In this document: piece by piece, positions 1-12,100 of the stretch
How the letters are laid out: every line of letters begins with the position of its first letter
How positions within the stretch are numbered: the first letter of the stretch is position 1
Assembly: GCA_036971715.1 (NCBI GenBank)
Contig: JAVHJL010000004.1
Coordinates: 3,534,001 to 3,598,000, forward strand
Direction of reading: 5' to 3'
Source: Arthrobotrys musiformis
Taxonomy: Eukaryota > Ascomycota > Orbiliomycetes > Orbiliales > Orbiliaceae
DNA length: 64,000 nucleotides
Notes under the pieces: model-generated
The model's input: the letters and a program-made list of their open reading frames with translations, nothing else
Databases searched by the model: none
Told to the model about the DNA's origin: nothing
Position numbers and translations under genes: made by a program

Positions 1-2133
1 TAGTAGCATAAAGTGGGGAAATAGCAAGAGTGGTTTCTGCCATTGGAAGCACCAAAAAAAAACAACCTCTTGAAGAGCCTAATAATATCTGAAATCCCAC
101 TACTTTCTCATCCCACGAGATGGTACTTACGTTTCTTGTACTGCCGGACGGCGGAGTAACAACGGGCCTGGGCATTGATTCCATTTCTTTTTTGTTTTTT
201 GTATCTGTATGTCTATCCATTCTACTGGGTAGTCTGTGATATGTTTATGCAGGCAGCATGAAGATAGGGCAAATAGAGTGTTTCCACTGGCGCCTGGCAG
301 AGTCTTAGCATGGGCGATTTTTTTTTTTTCGATCTTGATGTCCCACGCGAGAAAAAGCAGAGTTTTTCTTTTGTACCTCCTCAACATTTTAGTTCTGCGA
401 GATACAGCCCGAGTCCTTGCTAGTGAACATTTTCATGTGCATTTTTGTGTCGATGATTTTTTTTTTTTTTTTTTCTGTTGAAGCATTTCGAGCATCTTAA
501 CTGTAGCTCGGTCGAAGCTGTGAATAGAAGGGTTTCAAAGTTCCTGTTTTAGCAGTAAATGGTAGCTCTTTCCGAGGAAGCTACCCAGCTTGTAGTTAGC
601 TTCCCGTGCTCACAGGAGCGAAAAAATTTGGAAACATTTTCTTCCTAGGTCTTTTTGCACCCTCGGAAGAAGGAAGAAGAAAAAAAACAAACCAAAAACA
701 CCCCCAAAAAAAGGAAAGAATGAAAGTGGGGACCTGCTATGGACAAGAAGGTAAGGTCTTGGGGTACAAGAACCGAAACCCGCCTGTCAAAGCAGCAAGC
801 TGTGCTCCTCCCACAGAAGGATGTCACAAGGGAGAGATATTTTGAGGACAGAGGCAGATGAAGCGTCTCGACTACCAGAATTGATAGCAGCCTCCCCCAA
901 CTTTTTGAGTGTTTGAATGTGACATCTGCCCAATGATAGCATTTTTGGTGATAACTGTTAGAAATTCCCCATTCTTACCGGCGGCGACGGGTACCAGGGA
1001 GAGACATCGAGTGGAGTTCCCTTAGCTGCCTCCCACTGGGAACATGGCCAGTTCTTGGTTCTTGACTCGCTTTGCTGCAGCACGAGAGGATGCATCCCTC
1101 ACACAAAAAGTTAGAGTACCCGTCGAGGGTAAGACGTTTCTTTTTCCCCTTTGATGCCGGGGATCGAGGGCATTGCGTCGCCATTGGCCGATTCTCCCAT
1201 CCGCTCGTTCCCATACGGTGGAATCAGAGGAAAAATTTGAGATGGGGGTGGTACCCACCCACGCCTGCAGTGGTACAAGGAAGGGCATGCAGCTGGGAGG
1301 AACCCGAAGTACCATCTGCTCCCACCAAGCTTTGAGACGGTGTGTGCCTATGCCTGCTTCCTGCAGTGTGCTTGCTCTTTCTCTTCGGTCGGTCTTGTTT
1401 TTGTTTGGGGGAGGAAGAGGAAGATGGTGGCTAGAGGGAAGAAGCATGCCAGGCTCCCCGATATAACATCTGCGGCTGCCCATCCGCTTGTATAATTCCC
1501 TCCCCCCTTCTTCTTTCTTCCGTATTCAAAACTACAAGAAACCACAGAGGTATTATCCATTTAGGTCGTATACAGAAGCACCACCGAAGGGCTGTGATTC
1601 TCGCATACGATAGATATATATCATATTACAGCATCAGATCCACTGCCTGGGAAATCCGGACGGTCGAATCGATTCTAGTATAACAACTACTGACTGCCAC
1701 AGCATTTCAAGGACGAGAGTTTTTGAGATCAGGTTATCCTCAGACTAGTTTATCATCATCTCTTCCTCCAACCTATTTTATCTCGTCTTATTTTTTATTT
1801 TTTTTATTTTTTTCGTTTTTCTATTTTTTATTTTTCTTATTTTCCGGTCATCAGTTTATATTCCTGCGTCTTCCTTCCTCCTCGTTTACTTGTTCCCAGC
1901 CTCTTTTCCTCTTCCTCATCTATCTTGTTCAGACCTCCCTCGCAACACATCCACCAAACTCCAACATCTCCTCGAAGGATTCAAGTGTTGGGTCATATAT
2001 TATATACATTGAAGTATAAGGGATACACTATATACTACACGACCACTACGACCACTACGACTACCATTCTTCATATATAGGGACTCGATATCGAAGTCCC
2101 CTTTTCACATACACATACACATATATAGCCAAG
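1..2133. other. Non-coding upstream region of the bZIP gene
   Basis: No supportable gene lies here; the open frames are short and lack family features. The last 400 bases before the bZIP start are pyrimidine- and AT-rich and look like promoter plus 5' leader. They include a short CGACCACTA-type direct repeat near 2040-2065. An 18-T run sits at about 457-474. I see no further structure. Confidence 0.5.
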
Positions 2134-4069
2134 ATGGCGACCCAGTTCACCATGCAAGATTACTACAGAAACACACAACTCCTACAAGCTGAGGCCGGCA
2201 TGTCGAGACGGTGGAATGACGATGATGACTCGAGTATCTTGGATGATAACATTCTTGAGAGCACTATCGACACATCTGCATTTGAATCTCCTGTTGACAC
2301 AAGGCGGCCTTCCATGGCTGACGCAGCCATCTTCTCCCCTCAGCTCCAAGCTGGAGACTGGGACTTCCTTAACGGCATGAGCGACTCTTCTCCTATGTCT
2401 TCGGGCTTCGAGAACAACCCATTCGTCAAGATGGAAGCCAACGGCTCCCAGTTTGGTGCCGCTGCTGCTTGGGATACCATGGTCGACCGATCAGAAACTG
2501 CCACTCCAGTTCAGGGTAACTTTGGTGGTCAGGTTCAGAACTTCAACTTCGATGGTGCTGACTTCTCAGGCTTCACACCTTCGACACAACCTTTTGAGAC
2601 CCCCATTGCCCCAGCCATCACCCCCGCTCCTGCTATGCAGTCTGAGGGTTCCAATGAGCTCCAGAACATCGCTTCCAATGGCCAAGCAAAGAAGCCAACC
2701 GCCCCTGTCCGACCTGGCAGCCCACAACTCAGAATCCACTCCCCGATGCACATTCGACGGGATGGAATTAGAAAGAAGAATGCCCGCTTCGACATCCCAG
2801 CCGAGAGAACATTGATGAACATCGATGCCCTCATCACTCAGTCCACCGACGAGTCCGAGATCAAGGAACTTAAGCAACAAAAGAGACTCCTAAGAAACAG
2901 ACAAGCAGCGTAAGTGTTTACATGTTCTCACATATACATACCTTTATACCAAAACATATACTTATTTATATAAATTACATAGTCTCGACTCAAGGCAACG
3001 CAAGAAGCAACACACTGAGCGTCTTGAGGAAGAGAAGAAGGTCCACAGTGCCATCATCCTCGAACTCGAGGAGAAGATGAACTCCTTGGCCGTCCGTGAA
3101 AACGAATGGATGGAGAAGGAGGCCCAGTGGATGCGTGAGAGAGAGATGTTCGAACATCATCTCAACTATGCTCAGATCCAGAATGAGGAAATCGTTCGCA
3201 AGCACACTTTGGAGACTGCAGATCTCCGAAAGAAGAACACCTTCCTCGCTCAGGAACTCGACCATATGCAAGAGAAGCTCAACCAGGCTGCCATGCATGC
3301 TCAGTCCCCCGCTGGTGTCAACTACACCGAAGAGTTTACCTTCGATGGCATGCCAATCGATTCCTTCTGGGAACCAACAAGCTTCAACGACGAGGCAAAC
3401 AACTTCCTCAACGTCCCAGACGTTGCAGAAGTCAAGCTCGCCCCAAAGATGTCGGAGATCAAGGAAGAGGAGAAGCCAGCCTCTGGTCTTCTCTTCTTGC
3501 TCTTGCTCTTCGGTGCCTTCGTTGCTTCGAAGGGTACTCAGAGCAGCGCTCTCCCACCAGTTCCACAGCCACTCCAGACTGCTTCCGCAGCTGTCTTGAA
3601 CACCATCTTCGAAGATGCCGGTGTTAAGCCAACTAACACCATCGCCACCGCCGACCCACGCAACGTCGAGCTTTCCGTTGGTCCTTCTGTCACTCAACAG
3701 GTCTCTGATGCCTGGGTTGTTCCAAAGACTGAATCTTCCCAGCTCATCGGTCTTGGCTCCTCTTTGGCTGCACTCAACGCTCACCTCGAACAACCGAAGA
3801 CTCGTGCGCAAGAAGCTCAGGAACTCATGATGCTGACTGCTGCAGAGTACGACGAGGTTACGTCGAAGGAGTTCCTTCGCGAGCCAGAGTACACTACCTC
3901 TGAGGGTCGTCAAAACCTCCAGGCCACCTTGAATGCTCTCCGAAAAGGTCACAACAAGCCTTCCGTTGCTGAGGTCTACACCCGATCCCTCCTTTGGGAT
4001 AAGGTTGATGCTGAGGTCGTTCGCCGCTTCGCCGCCTACGCTCAAAGCACTCGTGCTGAGTCTGCTTAA
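2134..4069 (+). CDS. bZIP transcription factor with a C-terminal hydrophobic (possible membrane) segment
   Basis: Two exons (2134-2909 and 2983-4069) give about 620 aa. The intron (GTAAGT...ACATAG) splits the basic region. The spliced sequence has the bZIP signature N-x2-AA-x2-SR-x-RKK (NRQAALDSRQRKK, N at about residue 255), followed by a long Glu/Lys-rich heptad coiled coil to about residue 330. The N-terminus is acidic and Ser/Pro-rich, as in activation regions. After the zipper, residues about 427-442 form a 16-residue uncharged Leu/Phe-rich stretch (GLLFLLLLFGAFVAS), then about 180 polar residues. Family knowledge: bZIP dimers bind CRE/TRE-like DNA in the nucleus; ATF6 and CREB3 are tethered to the ER by a similarly placed helix. 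Tethering here is inference, and the segment is short for a membrane helix. The start has a good context (CCAAGATGG). I do not assign a known symbol. Confidence 0.93.
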
Positions 4070-7000
4070 GCCTCTTGTACCATCTATACATTAAACCTCT
4101 TGACGACAGCCACCAGAAGATAGACTTCGCAGTCAAACTCTGGTGCTTGATCACAGCCTCCTGCCTTTGTCTTGCATACAGAACACAGCCTGTATCATTG
4201 ATGCCCCTATTTTTCTTAGAGTTATTTCCTTTGTCCACTGTTTGTGCTTTTACTTGGATCTTTAGCAGGTGTTTTTGCTTTTAGCCTTTCCACGTTGTGA
4301 TATCTTTAGCAAGCCTTGTGATTTTTTTGAACTTCTTTATGCGTCTTGATGCTATATGATTTTATGCTTTGAAGTCTTTTACGTCCTTTGATTTTTATAT
4401 GACCAGTATATAGGCCATACATCTTCCTTTTTATCTTTTTTAGCGCCTCTTTCTTCACCTTCAATTCAACTTTCCTTTGTTCTTTATCAGAATGTCTTCG
4501 ACCGTTTTGCACCCCTCTTCTTTTCGGTCTTACTACTACTCAATCTCCTAAGGAGCACTCTACAGGCAAAACAACTATATCAGCAAAGGAAACTACGCCG
4601 GTTCGTCACAGAAAGCTTTCTATCTCTTATATTTCTTTTTGCCGATGGGTTCCACAACCACCGATCTTCCTCTTTTTTCCTTTCCTCTCTTCCTCAGATA
4701 CCAAAGACTTTTACTTTCCTCCACAAGAAAAACCCACAAAAAAAAAATTAAAACTTCTCAATCTTCAAACCGGCCTTCCACGCCAAATCGAACTCTCGTT
4801 TTACACATTTCCTTATATCTACTTTTCCTTACATTTTCTCCTCTTCTTCCGTGTTTCTTATAGGGCCGGCTTTTGTTACATTATGCATCAAACGGATTCT
4901 TATTGTCTTTGGTCTCTCTTCTTTCCTTACTCTTCCTCTTTGTCATATTATGGTGGGATCCTTCGTCAAAAAAACAAATCCAAATGGGTGAAAGCTCTTC
5001 TCTGTACAAATTAAAAATTCATTTTTTGCTTCAAATTGGGTGGGGCAAACTTGATTCTTGCATATCATCGGACATCTTTTTTTTTGTTTGAACATTGAAA
5101 AAAAGAATCTTTTTTCCTCTAGGGTGAGAGGAACATACTCCTTTTTTTCCACTCCCTGTGTACATTTTAGCATTTTCCCTTGGGTATTACTGCTCTTTTC
5201 TGCATGGTGTGGTAATCTGGCTCATTGCAATGCTTTTCTTTTTGATTTTTATATAATTGCTTAATATGATGACCGGTACGAATCTTCTTTCGATTTTTGT
5301 TTCTGGCACAGTTACTCTACTTCATTCTTTTTTTTCTGCTCTTTTGCTTTCTGACCCCACTAATAATGACTCTGACGAAGACCCACGAATTTCATTTGTT
5401 ACAATCATTTTCACTTCTTTCCCTTTGTAATTCTATTACTCTTTTTCCCTTTCCTATTCTTTTTATCATTGGTTACAAAAGATGTATGTAGTGTAGCTAA
5501 GAAAGCCATTCGCACATCCAAAAAATCTACTTTTTCCAATCAAGCAGTATGCAATCCAGAGTAAAAACTTAACGAGCTCTTCTCGGAAATTCTTGAAGCC
5601 CTGGCAGAAAAAAAGGGGGCGATGATCCTGAATATATATCCCCACAAGGGTTGAAGTTTTTGATACATAAAAGCCTGGACCTTCTCATATATGTACGAGC
5701 GATATCCCTATCACAAATTCCCCGTAGCGTAATGGTAAAATGGTAAAGTTCGTTGAAGCCACAACCCAAACTGCCTTCCCATTCACGATCCGTAGGATCG
5801 ATCCTAGAGCTGAGACATTTTTTTTTTTATCCATGTGGGGTAAAAAAAAAACGCCCCATGCCATGCGCATGTCGAGTCGAGCTTTCACAATCACATCGCC
5901 CCCCGAATACGTGATGTTCCAGACACATACCAAACTAAGAAAGGAAAGACGACCGGATCAACACTCCTTAACGCCCGCGGGTATCTTGCTCACTAAACCT
6001 AATGGTATCATTTTAGTACGATATGTATGATGTAAAATAAGAGTGAGGCGTATGTAAGGTGATAGATCTGTCCTTTTTTCCCGGATATTTGGGAATGTTC
6101 ATTATCAGGCGGTGGTGCTAATTAAGCTATAGCTAACCCAAGCTAAAGCTAAGCTAAGGTTCGCGTTCTCCGAGCTAATGTAGTGTGATGATTAGCTACC
6201 CTTAACGGTAACGTTTTAAACATATGTGATCACGACCTGCTTTTGGAAGTGATTTTGTTGCATTTTATGGGTTGAACCCCAAACCGGAACCACCCTTTGG
6301 GGTTGACCTGGGCCGACTAACGTCGACGGCTGTTTTGGCGAATCCTTGTTTCAGTCAAGCCGAACAGTCATGTTACAGGAAATTACGGCCTGGATTCTTC
6401 GTTTAGAAAACTTGTTCTACCTAGTTGTTTTATCTGCAGGATGGTCAGCTGGGACGGTGATATATATTAGACTTGCATGCAGAAGCGTATTTGCTTAGGT
6501 AGACAGGTATGCAGATATGGCCCGGGGATCGGGACTAACGTATGTGACCGGCTTGCACCTCTGGGAAGGTGGGAAAAAACAAAAGGCAAAATGCGGTATG
6601 CACGGTGGCATGTGGTGTGTGCTTTATATGCGCATATAAAATATTAACTTTCAACGTTCCATGGCAGTAATGTTGAAAAGGAAAACCCGAGCGGCGTGAC
6701 GGGACTCGTGAATCGAACGGGAAGAACAAGAAAAAAACAAGTTTAGATAAGATACCATGAATTCTTCTGGATCGGGGAAAAGCTGGGGAATCCCAGGAAT
6801 GGCATGTTAATCGGTATTTGGGGTCTTCTGGGGTGGTGGTACAAAAAGGACAAGCGGATGGCCATGGGTCCGCTCGCCACTGGCGGAATTCATGGAATGG
6901 AAGCGGAACATGTGAGGTTCACGGGAAGTCCCTTCGACGCACCCACGTTGTCGACCCGTCGACTGTGTTGTTGTTGGGGTCGGCACGTTGGGGATCTTTG

Positions 7001-7497
7001 AGCCTTATGACCTTCTTTTTGTCTTATCTTGAAACGGGTGGACATTTTGATGGCTATGGCGTAGATTCGGGGAATTAAAAGGTGGGGGACTATACTATAT
7101 GACGTGCTAGCTTTGGAGGTTTGCGGCCAGCTGATATAAAGATAAACCCTGCAGACCTGACAATCTGTGTCAAGAAAACTGATAACGTTTTGTTTGCTCG
7201 CAGTTTTGCGAGAGATCGAAGAGACGACGAACAGGTGTTCGGTAGTAGCTGTGTCACACAGCCGTACAGAACATAATTAGGTCTCTTGAAAACCGAGTTA
7301 TAGAGCGTCCCAGATATTTGGGGCTGGGAAAAAACCGCTCAGTTGATAGAGTCATGCCTTGGGTCACTTGTTTGGAGGTTATAACCGTAAATTCGTGGTA
7401 TCTTTTCGTTGGATGAGGGAGTCTTAGTAGACTGGCCTTATTAAGCCTTCTATAAAAACGTGTAACGATTAATCAGACCGGACTTTGTGATCCGTCT
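4070..7497. other. Gene-poor T-rich region after the bZIP gene
   Basis: About 3.4 kb without a supportable gene. From roughly 4.2 to 5.5 kb the plus strand is strongly T/C-biased with many T runs, and the short open frames there encode only hydrophobic low-complexity peptides. A perfect 9-bp inverted repeat (AACCCCAAA/TTTGGGGTT, 12-nt loop) is at 6275-6304. Short AGCTAA-type repeats are near 6125-6160. A degenerate tRNA-like A box near 5724 is not a credible tRNA. Confidence 0.5.
6275..6304. repeat. Perfect 9-bp inverted repeat with 12-nt loop
   Basis: AACCCCAAA is followed after 12 nt by its exact reverse complement TTTGGGGTT. It lies in non-coding DNA and no T run follows directly. Function is unknown; it may be chance or a small mobile-element remnant. 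Confidence 0.5.
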
Positions 7498-8411
7498 TCA
7501 GAAGTGATATCTATACGTGATAGGTTGGGGGATGCGTATGTAGTGTCCGGACAACTTTAACAAATTATCTCGGTGGATACAATCCTTCAAAATGAAAATG
7601 CTCTTAGGCCTTCCGGAAATCGGATCTAGAATAGGACCGTCGTCGAACTCATGAGTATACCCACTCCAGTAGTAACGCAAATTATCCCAAACCCCTTGGC
7701 CTCGCAAACCGGGAACTATAGGAAGAGAGCCTTTCGGTAGTTTTTCGATCGGGGTGTAGAGTGCCTTGAACTCGAATTTTTTGTCACACCCTTGTATTTG
7801 GAGAATCATCATATGGACGTAAGCTGGGTACGGGTATCCACGCACACGGGCACACTCTTCGGCAGCTTCCGGGCAAAGCTCTAGAGGGATCCAGATATCA
7901 ATTGTTGCTGGGTCATGAAAAAGATGAGAGCTGGATTCCGGATCACCCCTGATGTGAATTGTTATTGGGAGGGTTTGGTGGAAATCGTTTTTCTGCAGGC
8001 AGTATTCTGAACAGTGACTCGGAGGTAGGTGCTCGTATGATTCAAATGGTATCGGTAACCTTTTATCTTCTTCCTCTCTTCTAATTTGGGGACGTTCGTC
8101 TCCGAATAGGTTTCCTGTCATGTACTCCTCTCTATTTAAAATGGACCCGTACCAATTGACCAACGATAATTAGTATGACGAAGTTGGCATGTATCAATAC
8201 AGATACTTGAGTATACAAGAAAACTCTTTGTTCCGATTGGTATCAGTAGGCTCAGACGTACGCACCTATGATAGTGGATTCCGTCCAGGTACCATTTTCG
8301 GAATGCTTCTGTCGTGGCTACTATATATGGCAGCTTGGTTCTTTTCGGCTCCCGTTTTCCAAGAACAGTTCCCGGATTGACGAGGCTGGAATCAATGAAC
8401 TGGAACCCCAT
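7498..8411 (-). CDS. Hypothetical protein, two exons
   Basis: I do not recognise this protein. Two minus-strand open frames join cleanly across a 134-nt intron (8265-8132, donor GTGCGT, acceptor AAATAG, branch-like TACTAAT), giving about 259 aa. The join runs ...GIHYHR-EEYMTG... in frame. There is no signal peptide or transmembrane segment. The sequence is rich in His, Pro and Tyr and has a few Cys residues. The start at MGFQF was chosen because the upstream in-frame extension is hydrophobic and unlike a fungal start. The gene sits at the left edge of the cysteine-rich secreted-protein island, in DNA with few other genes. No function is inferred. The alternative is two unrelated spurious frames, but the clean splice argues against that. 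Confidence 0.6.
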
Positions 8412-9494
8412 CTTGGAGACAATAACTGTGACTATGTGTATGTTAAATCCCAGGGGCTGGGTACGAGACAAATGTTAAATGCTAGAGTTGCATTTTCATG
8501 ATCGGCTATGTTCGTCTCGCGCTCGGTTTGTGTGGCCGTTGATTCTGGTCTCTGGCGATGCGGATTTAGTTGATATCACTATGTATACCGTGATTGGGGC
8601 TATAAGACGATTTCTTAAGATAGTCAAAGGATAAACTCTAGGGATTGACCCTCGAGCTCGTCTTGAATCATGCAATAATAGCAATGCTAATTATATTAGT
8701 CGAAACTTTGGCTCTGTCTTGATGTTCCAGTGCATTATAGTCATCAGCGGATCTTCCACTCTCAACCTATATAAAATATATAGTATATATAAATTGAAGA
8801 AGGTATCAACACGTGGAAATGTTGGAATTTTGCATTCAGAATAAGTTCTAACTACTTCTTAATTCTGCGTATGAGGCGGTGCTTGTGTGGCTTAAGTAAA
8901 GGTGGGCATACGGCATCAATATTCGAATTCCTTCCAAGAATATACTCTCCGAAGTTTGGAGGCAAAAGCTTTCATTCGCCTAAATGGCACAATATGAGCC
9001 AATGCTATGGCTTTATTCTCTGTGCCATTTTCATAATTACCAGCGAATGCATGGTCTTACAGGTGTTTTATTGTCTCGATCGGAGGGCTAAAAGGGTCAA
9101 CCAGTTGACGGTTGGTGGTCGCACCCAGGTACCCAACTTCAAAGAGGTTCAATAGTTAAATCAAGCACAGCTTTAAGTCAGATTTCCTGTGGTGAATTTC
9201 ACGATATTCGCAACGGCTTGGACCATGAAGGAGAAGAAGGAGGAGGCGAAGTGGTGGACTACGTGTGAGGACCTATATATAGCGCATTAAATTGTGCATA
9301 ACATCCTTTGAAGGCAGAATGATCGGCATTATTTGTACCTACGTGACCATGTCTTTGTATATTTCTTGAAGCGATGATATCGCGATATCTTAAACCACCA
9401 ACTAATTTACTCTCACAAACCTTTAGAAGGCTTTAACTTGGAGTCCGGGTGTCCTCACAAATACATTGAATTTTCAAGAAAAGAATTACGAGGA
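8412..9494. other. Intergenic region before the first cysteine-rich paralogue
   Basis: No gene is supported. It contains one copy of the island's dispersed motif (CTGGGTACGAGAC at about 8457-8469) and a TATATATA box about 220 bp before the next start. The open frame at 8871-9155 does not show the family cysteine pattern. Confidence 0.45.
9274..9281 (+). promoter_or_regulatory. TATA-like box of paralogue 1
   Basis: TATATATA lies 221 bp before the chosen start of the first cysteine-rich gene. The other three paralogues have a similar element 236-272 bp upstream. Assignment rests on position only. Confidence 0.35.
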
Positions 9495-10409
9495 ATGATT
9501 CATGTAATTTTCTTGGGCGCCTACTTTGCTTTGATTTCCATTATCTCTTCCTTTTTGGCCCAAATACGCCCTGATACCGCAATCTCACTTAAGCCAACCC
9601 TCCATCGCCGAATCTTATTCGAACAAGGAAAGATCTGGGATAACACTACACCCTATCTTACTCGCGCGTGCAAGCTCGGCCTTTACACCAAACACAACAC
9701 AGGCATTGAGATCGCAGGGAAATTCCTACCGACTTCTTCAAGGTACGAAGCATGGGAAGGCTATCCACTCGGCCCTAACTACGACCCAGAGACCAACCAA
9801 CAAACCCTAATATCCGAACGCCAGCAGTCATCAACCTGCCGTAATGTTCCTGGTGAGATAGGCGGGAAACTCGCAGAGAACGGTATTGAGCAAATCTTCA
9901 TGTCTGGATACTGTTACTGCCTATTCTACAAGGATGAGTCCTGTCGCGACAATTCGGTCCCTAGTTTGCTCATGAGGAATAAGGTTTCGAACGCCTTAGG
10001 TGATGATTGGAGCGGGAACATCAAAAGCTTTACTTGTAAGAAGTATAGTCACTGGCTTTCCTTCGTGGGGTGTAAGCTGTGGTTTTCGGATGGAGGGGGG
10101 CCCGACCCTCCGGAGAAATCCGAATACGTCCAGCAGACGGGATGGGATATTGACGAATGGACTGGAAAAGGCCCGTGTAGGTCAATATCACCAATTGTAA
10201 TGAAACATTGGACGATCAGTGGGTGCACTTGTAACTTCTATACGGACTCTGAATGTGAAAAGCGTATTTTATTGGATGGGCATGCGGGTTGGGTTCGAAG
10301 GGAGAATATGACAATTTTTGGGGACCAAGGTGTCATGAGTTATAGATGCGACCTCCCGTACGCACCTCCGTTTGCTGTCCCTAATAGCTTTTTCGAAAAG
10401 GGCTATTAA
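9495..10409 (+). CDS. Secreted cysteine-rich family protein, paralogue 1
   Basis: Intronless, 304 aa. The N-terminus is a signal peptide (MIHVIFLGAYFALISIISSF...). An Arg-Arg at 38-39 (LHRR/ILFEQ) looks like a Kex2 processing site. The mature part has exactly twelve cysteines at 59, 115, 140, 142, 150, 181 and 193, 228, 244, 246, 254, 285. These form two copies of one six-Cys module: C-[KR]-hydrophobic, a lone C, C-x-C-x7-C, then S-[FY]-x-C. The first copy has GYCYCLFYKDESC, the second GCTCNFYTDSEC. WEGYPLG follows the first cysteine. This ATG was chosen over upstream TTG because it places the signal peptide at the start. The nearest relatives are the three genes downstream. I do not recognise a known family. 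A role as an extracellular, disulphide-stabilised effector-like protein is inference from secretion, cysteine content and tandem expansion. Confidence 0.88.
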   Translation: MIHVIFLGAYFALISIISSFLAQIRPDTAISLKPTLHRRILFEQGKIWDNTTPYLTRACKLGLYTKHNTGIEIAGKFLPTSSRYEAWEGYPLGPNYDPETNQQTLISERQQSSTCRNVPGEIGGKLAENGIEQIFMSGYCYCLFYKDESCRDNSVPSLLMRNKVSNALGDDWSGNIKSFTCKKYSHWLSFVGCKLWFSDGGGPDPPEKSEYVQQTGWDIDEWTGKGPCRSISPIVMKHWTISGCTCNFYTDSECEKRILLDGHAGWVRRENMTIFGDQGVMSYRCDLPYAPPFAVPNSFFEKGY

Positions 10410-12100
10410 GTTTGGCTAGATTCAAGCTTCTGTATTGCAACTCTTCGATCGAATTATCATGCTTATGTTTAGCTCTCATACTTTTTTGGGGTAACTATAG
10501 CTTTGGATATATCTAGATATCTATACATATTTTGATTTACGAAGCAACATATTATACCTCTCTAGTTGCTTGAGTTTGCTATATATAAATTTAGTGAAGG
10601 ACTGCACGTCATGCGTATGAGGATGGATCTGGAACGTTGACTTTTAGCCCCGACGGCTAAAACAGTGACCATGAACTGCGACTTCAACTTCATGAATTCG
10701 TGATATTAATCAGGGGCTACCTGGCTCATGCGTTTCTCTGCCATCACAACGTTTGGGCCAATTCATCTGTGATGGTGTCTCCTCAACTCACATCCGCCAT
10801 GTGGGGTCGTCGGGCTTGACTTGTGTACAATAGTTGCATATGACCCTAGGCTTGGCTCTGGCCCTTGAGATAAAGGTAATTTTGATAGATGCAAAAGGTG
10901 AACGCGAAACGTATAGATCCTACAAGTTTACCAACCAGCATGAATATAACTCTTATGAGTATTGAAACCCGTGATGGCCCTGCCACTAACACCCAGTTGC
11001 GCATGATCCTTCTCGAGTTGGCCCAAAGCCAAGTTCGATACGATAATTTTCCCCTAGTTGTTTGGCTTACTCCGCCTTGCTTCACCTTTAGTTGTCTGGT
11101 TTCGGGTTTTGTTGTATTTTCGTAACGTTGGTTTAGCAATATTTCCTTCGATGTCAGCGTCTAGACGTGAGTTAAGTTGATCATGCAGAGCTCAGCATGA
11201 GGATCGATTAGTCGTTGGCTGTTAGAAAAGTGATATTCTTAATAAGTAAACAACTATTGAAAGGAGATTTGAGGCAGAGGGGTAAAGGAATACACATACT
11301 TCCTGAGCCATCTCGAGTCGGGGCGCAGAATTTGAAATTTCGAAATAAGCACACGCTATCTGGATGTATGGTCTTCGCAATCACGGCAACACACAAATAT
11401 GTTGCATGTTGGAGGTCTATCGGCGTCTAGCTAAAACGATACTACTGAATATATTAATATTCGAATGTCGAGGCTCGTCTATTTGAGCGATACTAAACAA
11501 ATGTTTTTGGTGCATACATGAATTTTTGCAGTTAAGGGCCTAGAGCTGGGAGAAAATTTTTTAGGCTACTTAGCGCCTACTCAGAATCTGTCTAGCCCCT
11601 TTGCATTGAAATTGCATGAATTCATGCCTGGCTAGAGTACTCGAGTTAACGTTAGGGCGATAGAGCCGAGATCGAGACAGTGTTTAACGTTTAAAGTTTA
11701 GATTGATGTAGTGATCACAGATCATGCAACTTAAGCCGTTGCAATGATACTGTCAGGGCTCCTGAATCAAAAGAGATCTAGATTACGTACCCCATAAAGT
11801 GTATCTAATAGATGGAGAACGTTATTCCGATATGCTTCGGCTTGAAAAAGCTAGCAAAGGATCTTATATATAAAGATGGAGGGTCCCTATCGATATCAAT
11901 ATGCAAGATTAAAGTGCCCCTCAAACGTCTAGGTGATTGTGTCTTACCATTGGCGTTTACGTATATTCACAATCAAGGCCAAGAGGCACGTACTTTCTAA
12001 AGTTCCTTTCATTTATTCCAATCCATCGGGTGTTTTGGTCCTATAAACCCATTCTCGCTACTATCGCAGTTGTGCATATAGCCAAGGAATTCGATTCAAT
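10410..12100. other. Intergenic region between paralogues 1 and 2
   Basis: About 1.7 kb with no supportable gene. Short open frames on both strands lack a start context, a cysteine pattern or a family signature. A TATATATAAA element is near the right end. I see no broken extra copy of the family. Confidence 0.45.
11865..11874 (+). promoter_or_regulatory. TATA-like box of paralogue 2
   Basis: TATATATAAA lies 236 bp before the start of the second cysteine-rich gene, matching the placement in its relatives. Confidence 0.35.

Noticed and set aside
2990..4045. Minus-strand open frame of 351 codons
   Set aside because: It is the antisense shadow of the bZIP second exon, where the codon bias keeps the reverse frame open.
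5722..5830. Possible tRNA (TAGCGTAATGG A-box-like, GGATCGATCC B-box-like, then a T run)
   Set aside because: Acceptor and T stems do not pair and the B box is degenerate; at best a relic.
8871..9155. Open frame of 94 codons as a decayed fifth family copy
   Set aside because: Its cysteines do not follow the C-x-C-x7-C pattern and no other family motif is present.
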